This document shows positions 1 through 10,883 of a stretch of DNA of 64,000 bases, piece after piece. Origin of the DNA: Hortaea werneckii (lineage: Eukaryota; Ascomycota; Dothideomycetes; Mycosphaerellales; Teratosphaeriaceae); NCBI GenBank assembly GCA_037044905.1, contig JBAOKB010000046.1:1-64000 (forward strand), read 5' to 3'. The notes below the pieces were generated by a model. The model searched no databases. It worked only from the letters and a program-made list of their open reading frames with translations, and had not been told where the DNA came from. The position numbers and the translations under genes are program-made. Each line of letters begins with the position of its first letter. The stretch's first letter is position 1.

Positions 1-501
1 AGCTGAAATATGCCTGGCCTTTCTTCTAGAATACGGACGAAGGTTGCCAGCGCTTGCCTTGAATGTCACAAGCTCTTACGCCAATTCTCTATTCTTGAGT
101 CGCTCCCAGGCGAGTTCCAAAGGCTAAGTAGGAACATGAACTAGCTTAACTTCGAGAGGGCTTGCGCAGAGCAGCCATAGCTGGACTTGATACGAAGCTG
201 TGACGCTGTGGTGGATCGTGACCGCTTCCCTTGAAGCGTTAGCTGCGCATCTATACCTGGAGCAAATACGAGACAGGGTTACAACCGAAGATGAGGCTGC
301 ATGCCAGATGACCATCTTGCTGCAAGGTAGAGCAAGCAAGGGGACCAGCATATGGGTATATAAGTTGTATGATCTCCTCACCAATTGAACGAATTCCATC
401 ACAGCAGCACCAACCACAAGACCATCCACTACAACTCATAACAGCCTTTGCACATCATCTCAACAACTTCAATCTTCTTCCAACAACCTCCAGCCGCCAA
501 T
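1..501. other. Upstream region of the first gene
   Basis: No coding region is supported here. The last 140 bases are the likely promoter and 5' leader of the small secreted protein gene, with a TATA box at 357-364 and a C/A-rich leader. Short open frames on both strands have no recognisable protein character. Confidence 0.5.
357..364 (+). promoter_or_regulatory. TATA box of small secreted protein gene
   Basis: TATATAAG lies 138 nt upstream of the ATG at 502, and the region between is C/A-rich as in many fungal 5' leaders. A strong TATA box suits a regulated, potentially highly expressed secreted protein. Inferred from sequence only. Confidence 0.45.
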
Positions 502-1054
502 ATGAAGTTCAGCACCTCCGCCGTCCTTGCCGTTCTCTCGGCCTCCACTGCATTTGCTGCTCCTGCCGCCGAGCCCGATGTTTCAATGATGACCACGTAA
601 GCTATCACGAACATCAATACGTGATTGAAATAGATCCTTACAATTGTGTGCAGTTCTCAGTGGACCATCCAGAACATGAAGCGCACTTGCGGCGGCGGCA
701 CCTGCAACTGGTCGTTCGGCATCAACCAGAACGACGGCAATGCAGCCACCGCCTGCGCCTTCAAGGTCAACGGCAGCCCTGCAACGCAGACTGACTCTAC
801 CGGGTACGTTCAAAAGCCTCATTGACTTTATCGAAGACCATTATTAACAACCCCACAGCAATAAGTGCGGCAAGTACACCGTCAGCACCGGTTGGTCTGG
901 CCAGTTCGGCGAAGGCCAGGGCTTCACGACTCTGGCTGTCGTCGACAACAACAGCAAGCAGATCATCTACCCGGCCTACACCGACAAGCAGCTCAGCGGT
1001 GGTAAGGTCGTCAAGCCTGACCAGAAGTACACTCCTCAGAACCTTCCGAAGTAG
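502..1054 (+). CDS. Small secreted cysteine-containing protein
   Basis: Model: exons 502-596, 654-803 and 859-1054, with GT-AG introns of 57 and 55 nt, giving 146 aa. The protein opens with a signal peptide (MKFSTSAVLAVLSASTAFAA) and a short pro-like stretch. The mature part has motif WTIQNMKRTC...CNWSF, then TAC and NKCGKYTV, so four cysteines that could form two disulfides. The C-terminal part (GWSGQFGEGQGF, then VVDNN...IIYPAYTDKQL) is the pattern of a widespread Pezizomycotina family of about 150-aa secreted proteins of unknown function, often listed as effector candidates. The start is fixed by the signal peptide, and both introns keep phase. It is convergent with the peroxygenase gene downstream. 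Secretion is well supported; any effector role is inference. Confidence 0.85.
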
Positions 1055-1587
1055 AAGGTCATTGAGACATTGGTCGAAGGCCAGGGCAGTAATGTCAAAC
1101 GCATACGGGTCATGAATATTGTAGACGATGGGAAAGGCGCAGTTGTTCGTTCTCTACTTTGATGTACTTGGTTGTCGATAGCATATTGATGCATTTCTCT
1201 GCTTCAAGCTTATACATTGGGATGCCAATTCCTGAGTTGATCGTTCATCAAACTTCAAAACGCACCATTTCACTCTGTCCAGAAATCCACCACGATATCT
1301 CACGCTTCCACATCGAAGCATTCTGGAGTCAAGGTCAAAGATCTTAGAGCATGTTGCGGTGAGAAACCGCTTGAATAGGAGAAGAAAACCATCAACCTGG
1401 GACAATGATCATCATCTTGGCTGAAACTCTCACCGCTCCAAGTTGTTTACAATACTATATCTCCGTGTGCTATACCATGATTCAGAAGGTCTTGCAATCA
1501 ACAATTCATGTATCCCCGCATGCTGCTCGCATTCCTAGCTGTTTCACCACACCGACATCCCTCATGGACGCACCAGTGTCCTCGCAC
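1055..1587. other. Convergent 3' intergenic region
   Basis: This lies between the stop codons of the small secreted protein (+) and the peroxygenase (-). It presumably holds both 3' UTRs. I see no gene, tRNA or repeat in it. Confidence 0.5.
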
Positions 1588-3248
1588 CTATCCACCGGAA
1601 ACGCTGGATCCGGAGTTGTGGTTCAATGGGCAGCCAAGGTTTTCTGCCATAGGCGCGATCTCTGCAGTCATGGCATTGACTAAAGCCACAGGCAAGTTAA
1701 TAACTTGTCCAAGCTGAGAGGGGAAACCACCAGTAAGGGCTTGGTAGATCAGGCACAGAGCATTGTCACCCAAGTCAGTGTTGAGCTTGCCATCTTGGAT
1801 GTAAGTGCTGAAGTTGAGCCCGTTGAAGTTGTTGCGACCAACGTTGCCGCCGAAGAGGACCGGCTAGATTCGATCGTCAGTATCAGTCGAGAGAAGTTTG
1901 ACTAGTTCATGTGATATTCTTACGTTCATCAGATACATCTCAATGATCTGAGTCCCAACCTTGTTGTTGTCGTAGGGCTCAACGCGGGCTCTCCAGTTTG
2001 GCGGGATGCGCTCACCGCCATTCCAGACGTATTCACCATTGACCTTGTCGGCGCCGAAGAAGGACATCATGGTCTAGTGATCAAGAAGTTAGTAACTGCT
2101 AGTCATCATGAGGGCAAGGTCTAATTACCGTTTCATCAGCAGTGCCACCAGCAGTCGGCATCAACTCGTAGAGGAAAGACGCTGCACCGTATAGAAGCAG
2201 CGAGCCGGGGCCGAAGAAGAAGTTTCCATTGTCTGCAACTGACTGATAGTATCTCGCCTCGCGATACTGTTCGAGGATGGTGGTCAGTAGAAGCCAAAAT
2301 GTCTCTTCTCTGGCAACGAACCTTTGACAGAGCCTCCAAGTTGCAGTCGCCCTGGCAGTACTCCAGCATTTGGGTGAAGAGCTGGCGTAAGTTGTCAGCT
2401 TCAGAAGTCTCAAATCTTCGTCCAAAAGGTTGACAATGCTTACCGTCGCATTCCATCGATAGTTGTCTCCGTCTGCAAGGAAGTAATCGTTGCGCGTAAG
2501 CGAAGCGTCAGCCTCGAAATGGTTGTGGCCATTGAGACCCAGCTCGTCGGCGAGGAGGTTCCCAGTCGAAGCAGTGCGAGAGGTTGCGTCGCACCCGATG
2601 GAAAGCTTGCCTGTGCCTACGAGATCGCCGTCCTAGATTGTTGAGCATTAGCGGCTGCGGCATCATTTGTCTTCGTTGCAAGGTAAGGAATTCACCAGTC
2701 CCACGCCAGCAATAGCCAGCAGATTAGCTAGGTCGTACCCGACGTTGTAAAGATTCTGTTGGGCATCAACAAGCTCGTTGTCTGATAGCACCATGTTAGT
2801 CTCCAACGTCTGGGCTTTTGCAGTGGCAGCGGTACTCACACGTCGTAATACCATCCCTAGCAAGGAAGCCATGGTTGGCGGCAGCATTGAGGCCTGGCAA
2901 TGCGTCAGCCCGGTTTACGACAACATCAGTTGACTACCAAATACCTGGGCAGGGACCACGAATATCTGTCTTAGGGTTTGGCTTCCTGAACTCGTGCGCA
3001 GTGTCGCCTGGTGCAGGCACCAGATAACCACCTTTGCCATTTCCTGGCTTGCCATCCTTTGCGTTGTTGTAGGGATACTTGGATGTCACCGGGGCAGCAG
3101 GCTGGTGGTTTGGATTGAAAGGACAGTCTGGAGTATCACGTTCAAGTAGAGCTGAACGTTTGAGAATGGATGAGTCCACACCCTGTACGTTGGCCACCCA
3201 AGGGAAAGCGAAGGCGCCTTGGACGAGAGCGAGCGTGAGGATCAACAT
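1588..3248 (-). CDS. Secreted heme-thiolate peroxygenase (chloroperoxidase family)
   Basis: Exons on the minus strand: 3248-2945, 2893-2840, 2781-2696, 2632-2444, 2381-2322, 2266-2129, 2073-1924, 1863-1588. All junctions are GT-AG and in phase, giving 418 aa. An N-terminal hydrophobic segment (about residues 1-15) is a signal peptide. The motif DIRGPCPGLNAAANHGF contains the proximal heme-ligand Cys100, diagnostic of the Peroxidase_2 family (chloroperoxidases and unspecific peroxygenases), which use H2O2 to halogenate or oxyfunctionalise organic substrates outside the cell. The acidic metal-site motif reads FEADAS (E188-A189-D190), where short and long family members usually have EHD or EGD. 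Family hallmarks ALSKYREARYYQS and NGNFFFGPGS follow. The substrate cannot be told from sequence. A TATA box lies about 70 nt upstream of the ATG. Confidence 0.9.
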
Positions 3249-3315
3249 GGTTGTAATTGAAAGTGATACAATTGGTTTAATGATGGTACCTGGAAGACCC
3301 GGTGGTCGATCCTGT

Positions 3316-3323
3316 TATTTATA
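3316..3323 (-). promoter_or_regulatory. TATA box of peroxygenase gene
   Basis: Minus-strand TATAAATA lies 68-75 nt upstream of the ATG at 3248, an ordinary spacing for a fungal core promoter with a short leader. Confidence 0.45.
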
Positions 3324-4305
3324 TGGCACGGCCCCATGGCCACAACTGTTCGAGGTTGTCTATAAAGTTGGTGGGCTCTGCATTAGCTTCTGGCTGATTC
3401 CCCAGCTCTGAATACATGCATTCCTGACTTGCCTCGGGCCCATCATACAGTATTGCTTGGAGGATCACTACACAGTGAACAGGCTAGCACGCCCCCTCCT
3501 ACGAAGGACTAGCTCAGAAAGGGTGCTATAGCTCGGAATGTCAGTCCCTAGATTTTCCGTCGGCACCGACACCATTGCTTGCTTGCTCAATGTCACCGAA
3601 AGCTAGTGCCTTGTTCGTCCGAAGTAGAAGAGCTAAGGCAATTGGAAGAGGTGATCATCACGACGCCAGCTTGAGTTATTGTACTCTGCAAGTAAAGTGT
3701 TCCGAGGAAGTTCTGGAGAAAAGAGCATAACCCCAAACCGGAAAGGGCGTTGCTCGACATTGCTGATACTTTCCGACCCGTGGGTTGTAACTGCAGTAGT
3801 CGCAAGAAACAATTATGAGCCTTTCTTAAGCGCCTGAAGGTCTTTGGTCAAGCGATTGCTTGCCACAGCACTCGACCGCTTCTTAGCAGCTTGCAGAGTG
3901 TTCATTGGAAATGCAATATGCGCCTGCAGCATGAGTTGTAAAGCATGTTCGACGTTCCAGAAAATCCAAAGAAATGCATGATGAATGGGGTGGGGTCAGA
4001 AAAAGTGCGGGGATAGAGTTGGACGTAAATCAACCGTAAATAGTTAATGGGGCTAGCCAGTACCTGATCACCAGCGGCTTGCCATTGACTTTGCTGGCGA
4101 GCTAACTGTCTTGTCGTTGCCTCGGTCGGGGTGGAAAGATTCCTCATCTTCGACCTTCTAGTACATCAACTCCAGGTATAGTGGCAAAAAGGCACAGCGA
4201 GTCGGTACCGAGAAGCTGCAGCAAGAATTAGCTATTCCGCTTGGCGAAGATCTTAGGCTTGGCTGCTCTTCGATGCGTGCTTCTTCTACTTACGCTACTG
4301 TACAC

Positions 4306-4913
4306 CTAGGCAGTCCTAGATTTTGAGCAATTCCGCTGGAGCCGATCAAGGGCTTCAACGCCTGCCCTTCGAAACTTCTGAACTTCAGGAAATGGTGCCT
4401 CCAGCAAACATGGTTGTTCTTCTATTAAAGAAACCTGAAGTCAGTTGGTAAGCCTCTGCATTCACTTGTTTGGAGTCTTCACCTCGGTCAATGGCCTCCG
4501 TGGATTCTTGCTAGTCTGATACCCCACAGAAGCTCTTCAATCGGCGCACGTCTTCTCATGGCGCCGGAACAAGCCGCATGCCACCCTTTCAGGTACTCCG
4601 GATCGAAGTCGTAGAGTGGCCTTCTGCACCTGAGACTCGTTCTTTTGTGGCCCGCCAGTCACCCAATCCGCAAGGTTGCATCGCTCACAATGTGTTGTGC
4701 ATTTGTTGAGAGGGATGGGTCATCTGCGCGTTCAAGACACAGCCATTTATTGTCCTCTCGATCCTGTAAAGCATTCTGCAAAAAGTCGAGGTTGACCGCA
4801 AAGAGGTGTCGCCAGACTGTATACACAAAAGGGTTGCTTCTAGCGCGGTGTCTTTCGTTGTCTTTCCCCATTCTGTGAGTGTAAAGAACCAGGTGAAGCT
4901 GACCATATCGCAC
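4306..4913 (-). pseudogene. Possible degenerate gene of unknown function
   Basis: On the minus strand three protein-like segments follow one another. The first (about 4913-4662) contains LFAVNLDFLQNALQDRED. After an in-frame TGA at 4661-4659 the same frame continues with a segment containing YDFDPEYLKGWHAACSG and IEELLWGIRLARIHGG, ending near 4490. After a possible acceptor near 4440 comes a segment containing EALDRLQRNC, ending with TAG at 4308-4306. No single splice model joins them cleanly, and I recognise no family. It could be a decayed gene, a gene with a missed intron, or chance. Confidence 0.2.
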
Positions 4914-5608
4914 CCGGACTTAGTGATACACGTGCAAGCTCACAGAACTGTAGGTACCCATGTCCAAAGGACCCCTAACAGAATAGCGCTGGAACGCATC
5001 AGCCGTAAGCAGCCTTTGTGGTATGCTCGGCTACCACCAGAAGCCGTCCAGCAGACCTGAGAACGCCGATTCTTGCCTGACAACAAGAAAAGAAGCAACA
5101 TGCTCCGTTCCGCATGACCTCTCTTGGGTGCCAACCTCCGCCTCAGGAAGTCCCAGGTCAAATGTAAAATGGAGCCAGACACCCAGCTCCAGCTCTAGGA
5201 TATGCATGCACGAGTCAGATTGCTCGACCCAAGCAATAGCGGAATCCTGATAAGTGCTCCCTCACCACTCGTTCAAAGTTACATCGCGAAGCCCAGCTTT
5301 TCAGACGATAGCAAAAACAACCGCCCAGAGATTTGGGGGTCACACTTCTCCGCTCCAACCCCAGAGCTCCCCAGATTTACCCCAGCTTTTTCGACTGCAG
5401 ATCTGCCGGCTGTCATGGAGCAAGCACAGCATCCAAAGAACATGCTGCTTTCCCCGCAAATCATGGGGCGGGCAAGCTGCTTGGCCGGTCTTGCAGGTAT
5501 CAAAGCAGTAAAAGAGCGGCGGTAAGCTGGAGATATTGCATTAGTGAGCCAAGGTGGCGTTGCTGAGATTCTCTAAGGACGCGCGGGAATAAGTGACAAC
5601 GTGGCGTA

Positions 5609-5616
5609 CATAAAAG
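5609..5616 (+). promoter_or_regulatory. TATA-like element of MFS gene
   Basis: CATAAAAG lies about 142 nt upstream of the ATG at 5758. It is a plausible core promoter element; only position and composition support it. Confidence 0.3.
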
Positions 5617-5757
5617 CATGGTGCATGGCCATCTCGTGGACAGCTCGTGGCATGCTCGTTGATCTTTCAAGAAAGCTGTTGCTCCTAGCTGTTTCTCTGC
5701 AGAGGACTCTCAATTTCAGTAACTTGTGCATCGATCTTCCGGGTTCGGGACTTCAAG

Positions 5758-7586
5758 ATGGACAGTAAACATGAGGATATCCATGCTCAACATGTCGAGC
5801 GTGATGGAAGTGATGTAGAGGTACGCATACCTTCCATGACTATGCTTCCCACGTTCCTTTGCCTCCGGTCTTGTCGTTCACCAAGCCCTGCAGGCCAACA
5901 ACGAAAAGCCCGAGCCAGACCTCATCGACGAACCCACCATCACAGGCCATGCTACCAACTTCGTCGAAGACAAAGAGCGCTCCCGCCGTTTGAGATGGAA
6001 AGTCGACCTTAAGTTCCTACCCATCTGCGGTTTCGTCTACGTCAGTACAGCCATCGGACAAGACGATGGTCGACATCCTCATCTTGAACTGACTGACGAG
6101 TAGCTCCTGAATTACCTCGACCGCGGCAACATCGGCGCTGCTCGCATTCTGAACTCAGAGACCGGAGACGATATTCTGCAGGTGACCGGTACAACTCCAA
6201 ATGGCTATGCAGTCGCCGTCTCGCTGTTTAGGTATAATGGGCCGACATTCGCAGTCATCTCAAGCCACCGCTGACCTTTCACACAGCGTAGCATATGCCG
6301 TCTTCGAAGTCCCTTCCAACTGGATCATGAAGCGCTATGTTCGCCCGTCCTTGTGGCTCGGTATACTACTCTTTGGCTGGGGCGCGCTCACAGTCGGCTT
6401 TACTGGCATTCAGACATATGGTCAAATTGTCGGGTTACGCTTCCTGATTGGTGTATTTGAGGTATGGTATGAACTCTCAGGGTTTTCTCGTGCTCTTCGT
6501 GATACGGCTGAGGTAGGGCGAGAAAAGTTGCTGACAGCGGGCAGGCTGGTTTCTATCCGGGCATCATCTATCTAGTGACTTTCTGGTATCCGGTCGAAGA
6601 GCGATCTTTGCGCATCGCTTTGGTGGGATCGTCCGCCTCGGCAGCCGGTGCATTCAATGGCGCCATTGCCTATGGCGTCGGACAACTCAATGGCACCGCC
6701 GGGCTCGAAGGCTTCCGTTGGCTTTTCCTCGTCGAAGGCATTATCACACTAGCTTGTGTCCCAATCTTCTTCTGGTGTGTGCCGGACTACCCGGCTCGTG
6801 CGAGATGGCTTAGTGAAGATGGCAAGAGATACATGGAGGACCGCATCAAAGTCCATGGAGGCGGGTATACGAAGGCCCATGCGTCTCGCCATGAGGTCTT
6901 AACTACCTGCTTCCATCCACGCATGATGGCTCACTTCTTTGCATACCTGTAAGTGAAGCTCACCTAGGGTTGTTCGCCACTCAAACAGTGACTGATGTTC
7001 TTGTAGATGCGACATGATCCCACTCGGCTCAATGACTTTCTTCGCTCCAACCATCGTCAATGGGCTCGGGTACGACAGTCTTCAAGCCAACCTAATGACG
7101 GTTCCACCATGGATCTTCGGATACATAGTGTGTCTTTTCCTGGCTTGGTCGGCTGACACCCGCAACGCCCGTGGATTCCACGTTGCCGCATCCAGTGTAG
7201 TCGGTTTCATCGGCTGGCTTGTGCAAGCTGTTGCACCGGCCGACGCATACAAGCTGCGGTACGGGATGCTGTTCCTGTGCGCCGCCGGCGCATTCCCAAG
7301 CGCCAATCCACTATCGGCTTGGGTGACTTGCAACGTGCCGAGTATTGCAACGATGTTCATCGCTACGGCTATAAACAACAGCTTTGCAGGCGTTGGATCG
7401 CTTGTTTCGCAGTGGATCTGGCGGGAAAACGAAAAGGAGACAGGATACACCACTGGTAATTCGGTTTGCGCTGCGTGTAGTGCTTGTGTGGTCGTTACGT
7501 CGCTTTCTCTGCGCTTCTATTATGCCAGACTGAACAAGATCGGCGCGAAAGATGCCAGAGGTAAAGAGAGAATTTGGCTGTTGTAA
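5758..7586 (+). CDS. MFS transporter, anion:cation symporter family
   Basis: Exons 5758-5820, 5894-6040, 6104-6231, 6287-6461, 6545-6948 and 7007-7586; all GT-AG and in phase, giving 498 aa. It begins with a hydrophilic cytosolic N-terminus ending RSRRLRWKVDLKFLPICG, the usual lead into helix 1. The motif LLNYLDRGNIGAAR after helix 1 and RFLIGVFEAGFYPGIIYL around helices 4-5 are hallmarks of the ACS branch of the major facilitator superfamily (Dal5/Tna1/Vht1-like), which imports organic anions such as allantoate, nicotinate or vitamins with protons across the plasma membrane. The later motif SAWVTCNVP...INNSFAGVGSLVSQWIW fits helices 10-11. The actual substrate cannot be assigned. It is divergent from the peroxygenase region and convergent with the Cys/His-rich gene. 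Confidence 0.9.
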
Positions 7587-7954
7587 GGCAAGAGAGACAC
7601 TGTTTGTCCATTTCACCGGTGTCTCAATTTTACTAATCCAGACGGTTGTCTGTGAGGCGGACGATGTAAGCTGCCAATCAAGGTCAGTCCTGTCAATAGA
7701 AACACCGAGAAGAAACATCCGTATAGAATGGCGATATCTAGCAAACGCGTCCAGAACTACATGTGTAAGATCTTAACGTGACCTACCTGACCTGGCTGTA
7801 CCGTATCTGTTGCGACAGGCTTTCAAAGACAATGTCATGTAATTCCAAGTTCGGCAGGCCATGATGCACCTTCAAACACAAGACCCTTCCATTTCACCGA
7901 CGTTCTGCGAGGCATAACGTGATTAGGCATTCTATGACCAAGGCAGCGGGCAGA
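7587..7954. other. Convergent 3' intergenic region
   Basis: Presumed 3' UTRs of the MFS transporter (+) and of the Cys/His-rich gene (-). Nothing else was recognised. Confidence 0.45.
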
Positions 7955-8473
7955 TCATCCCAAATGCGTCGAATTACCACCTTTCTTCGTTCCTTTCCAG
8001 CGGGAACCAGTGGATGAGGTAGCAGGATGGGGGATACTGCCGGGTATGGCAGGCCAATCAAGTTCGACTACGTCTGCATCTCCAGTCTCCGCTGCGGTCG
8101 AAGCAAGCAGTCTGCGCTTCTTGTTGCTCGCGCCAGCTGCGGTCTGTTTAGAGTGGCTACTTCCGACTTCTTGTTTCGACCATTTCTTGATCACAGCATC
8201 TTCAGCTGGATTCTCCAGCGAGTGAAAGCTTGCGTGGTGGCCGCATCCATCACATTCGAAGCTGGTTGCTGCCTAGTGTTTTGTAAGAAGTGCTTTCGCG
8301 AGCAGTAGATTTCAGACGATGAAGAGAAAGAGATTTACCTTGACCGGGTGAAGCATGAATCTTAAGCAGGCGCAGACTGGACTCATAAGGGAATGCTTGT
8401 GGTTGCATTGGCCGCGCGGTGGCGTGTAGTTCATGGCCGACCAGACGCTGTTTGGAGGTATTTGCCCTGCCAT
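7955..8473 (-). CDS. Conserved Cys/His-rich protein, probably zinc-binding
   Basis: Exon 1 is 8473-8339 and exon 2 is 8272-7955, with a 66-nt GT-AG intron in phase 0, giving 150 aa. The frame is open upstream to 8500, but the first ATG is at 8473 and gives MAGQIPPNSVWSAMNYTPPR. Conserved-looking Cys/His clusters follow: QCNHKHSL, PVCACLRFMLHP and, after the splice, FECDGCGHHASFHSLEN. The cysteine pairs and the CGHH/H arrangement suggest a structural zinc site. I recognise the C-x-x-C-GHHASFH signature as recurring in uncharacterised fungal proteins, but I know no function. The C-terminus is basic and low in complexity (KKRRLL, then WKGTKKGG). It is divergent from the membrane protein gene at 8834. 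Confidence 0.75.
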
Positions 8474-8833
8474 GCTACCTACGGGTGCGATGGCAGACAC
8501 GATGCGCTGTTTGAAGCGCGCACATCCGTTTGGCGTAGTCGAGCTGTTGAGGAAGAGGTGGGAACGTCAAAGAAAGGTGAAGTTCATCTGTGCTCGCGAC
8601 GCGACCAAACGGGAAAACGCCGGAGGCAGCATGTCACGTGTTGCGTTCGCGTTTCGGATACAACTTCGCTTGCTTACTCCGTGGAACGACCGGCACACAC
8701 GGCATTCTTCATAGACGGTCTGCAACCCTGCACTGCATGATGATATTCAAAGAGAAGCCATTCCTCTCGTGCTTCACATGTTCTATCCTCCTTTGCTTCT
8801 ACCCAAGATCTGATTAACACCGCATCTATTATC
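8474..8833. other. Shared divergent promoter region
   Basis: This lies between the starts of the Cys/His-rich gene (-) and the hypothetical membrane protein (+). No TATA box is obvious. A CACGTG-type site (GTCACGTG) is present near 8633. Confidence 0.35.
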
Positions 8834-9319
8834 ATGGACTATATCTCTGAGCTTTCTTCTGTAACATCGATCATCCTGAAGACATCTTTCGCTATTCTCG
8901 GAACGACATGCCTTGTCGTAGCACTAGGCAGAGTATGTCACGCCATCAGCGAGCCATTAGCCACGGTTCTCATTTCGCTCGCCGGCCATTCCCCAGCCAG
9001 ACAGCAAGAACGCCACCCACCTTCGCCGCCTTCTTTGGGCCAGACAAGTCCATACAACACATCGCAACCGGCTGTCCTCGGGACAAATGTGGCAAGAAGC
9101 TTCGTCACGATATTGGCCCTCAGTTGCTGGTTAGTGGCCTTGCCCTTTGAAGCGATGAGGGACCAACAGATTAAGGGATCCCCTCAAGCGTCGGGAGCCG
9201 AAGCCTCGGAGTGGACTCTCTGGAAATTGGGATTCCTGATGCTGAGGGCAGCTCTTGAAACCTTCGGTGTCATGTCAGTACTGACAGTGGTTGTCATTGG
9301 TGTGCGAAGGCTGATGTGA
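8834..9319 (+). CDS. Hypothetical small membrane protein
   Basis: A single open frame of 161 aa starts at an ATG. It has three hydrophobic stretches long enough for membrane helices: about residues 14-33 (IILKTSFAILGTTCLVVALG), about 86-104 (VTILALSCWLVALPFEAM) and about 134-157 (leading to SVLTVVVIGVRRLM). A Pro/Ser/Gln-rich hydrophilic loop at about 52-80 separates helices 1 and 2. I recognise no family. Codon use looks like that of neighbouring genes. It may be a lineage-specific gene; lack of homology evidence keeps confidence moderate. Confidence 0.45.
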   Translation: MDYISELSSVTSIILKTSFAILGTTCLVVALGRVCHAISEPLATVLISLAGHSPARQQERHPPSPPSLGQTSPYNTSQPAVLGTNVARSFVTILALSCWLVALPFEAMRDQQIKGSPQASGAEASEWTLWKLGFLMLRAALETFGVMSVLTVVVIGVRRLM

Positions 9320-9682
9320 AAGTGAGAGGGTCCCATCACTTCTACGGGCAGACTTAGGTGTGAATGGAGGTTGGATCTGAGCTGTGTTTTGCATTGAAAA
9401 CGAGTACCCTGGCATAACTTTCCACTCAAAGGCATCAGCTGAGCATACGTGCCATCGACAATCGAGATAAGCACTTGTATGTTGCGGCAGCTTTACGGCA
9501 CTCTACGACACTGATTTTTTGCGCCTGCTGTACCACTAAGTACGGTAAATTCCCCCCAACGGAAGTGCAAGCACTGGCTTTCATACATCTACAAACAATG
9601 TGCTAGGCGCTCGGTGCAGCGCTCGCAACTTCGGCCACCACCCTCACGGTCAAACCGCTCAACCCAGCACGTCTCTAGATGA
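9320..9682. other. Convergent intergenic region
   Basis: This lies between the 3' ends of the hypothetical membrane protein (+) and the doubtful Cys-rich gene (-). Nothing was recognised. Confidence 0.4.
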
Positions 9683-10226
9683 TCAATAAACTCGGTAAGA
9701 TTTAGCGCGAAGGCCTGCGGTGTCCAAATTGAAGCATCCGTCGGAGACCAGCCCCAGAGTCGATCCAGCGCAGTCATCGCGCTCAAACAATTGGATTTCT
9801 GCAGCAAGCGTCTGGTCAGCTTCTACCTTTCTTTATTCAACAGGCGAAAATGGTGTTACTTACGAGCGTCTTCCGCGGCAGAGGCCTCTCTCTGAACCAA
9901 AATGGATTCCGAATTGAAGCCCTCAAGACCTACGGTCTGTGACGACAATCTGTCAGTCTCTTTTGGTCAAACGACTACGAGATCACGTTGATAAGAAGCC
10001 TTCCGCTGCACCCGTCACTGGCACTGAGACTGACGGCATCCGTCCTCGCGCCGTTGCATTGCTGGCTGAGATAGAAAGTAAGCTCGAAGGCCTGTAGCGA
10101 AGAGCGAGTGTGTGAGATGCATAGTTGCAAGATACGAAGGTACGTTTGATGCCGGCAATGAAATTGTGCTTCTGGTGCAAAACGAAGAGTGGGGAAAACG
10201 ATGGACATCCCTTTCCTCCTTGACAT
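9683..10226 (-). CDS. Possible small Cys-rich protein with duplicated motif
   Basis: Tentative model: exons 10226-9987, 9936-9864 and 9798-9683, with GT-AG introns of 50 and 65 nt in phase, giving 142 aa. Two halves resemble each other: the first has FELTFYLSQQCNG then VSLSASDGC, the second has IQLFERDDCAG then LVSDGCFNL. This looks like a duplicated C-G...DGC module as in small secreted fungal proteins. The C-terminus is KSYRVY. Problems: the N-terminus has no clean signal peptide, and the TATAAAAA at 10249-10242 is only about 16 nt from the first ATG, so translation may instead start at the ATG at 10208 or in an unrecognised exon. It may be a real gene with a wrong 5' end or a decaying copy. 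Confidence 0.35.
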
Positions 10227-10241
10227 ATCGGCCTTCAGCGT

Positions 10242-10249
10242 TTTTTATA
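10242..10249 (-). promoter_or_regulatory. TATA-like box upstream of possible Cys-rich gene
   Basis: Minus-strand TATAAAAA. It is very close to the ATG at 10226, which argues that translation starts further downstream. Confidence 0.3.
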
Positions 10250-10883
10250 CAAGTTTCTCTGCCTAAGCCTTCATGAACGACTTGAGACCGGTCATTTGGC
10301 AGCGGGTCCTCGGCTGGCTCAGTGCGCTGGTGCCCTCAATTCGCTGAAAGTGAGCGAGGGTAACGACAGAGGCTTGTCGCCTTGAGCGGAAACATCATAA
10401 TAGGATATCGCACTGCTGCGAGGATCACAGCAGTTCAGCGTGATCTTCGTCGGCGCGGTCCCGCTGCTTTCGGTGACCATGTCCGAAGCCTACAGACATC
10501 GAATGGAACGGCTCCTGTCAACGTACGATTCTCGGTCAGTATCCGTAAGCGACTTTGTACGCTTCAAGTATGAAATTGCCACAAATTGTCTGTCATTGTA
10601 AATTGCGTACCAGTGTATGTGACCTGAATCGAGACGTGATAGTACGACGTGTGGCTTCGCAAGTGGCGTTTCGGCTTGTCCTTCCGAGACGCTAAAACGA
10701 GCTTTCGTCCCCAATCTGTTACGCAGGAGAGCAGCTTTTGAAGGACTTCAATCCACACGGCACTGTACAATACCTATTTCCATTCTGCCGATACCTGCGC
10801 GATCGGAACCCCATAGGTCGTTTTCGCCAATTGTCAATTAATTCCATACAGAAAAGGGATCGGTCGCATCTAATCTCTACGCC
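10250..10883. other. Divergent promoter region upstream of TOM70
   Basis: No gene is supported. It presumably holds the TOM70 promoter and leader. Several short minus-strand open frames around 10490-10770 have no protein character. Confidence 0.4.

Larger units (their letters stand above)
3324..5757. other. Long intergenic stretch, promoters plus gene trace
   Basis: This lies between the divergent peroxygenase and MFS transporter genes. It contains both promoters and a weak coding trace on the minus strand at about 4306-4913, listed separately. Other open frames (for example 5202-5525) lack domain-like sequence and overlap in several frames. Confidence 0.4.
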
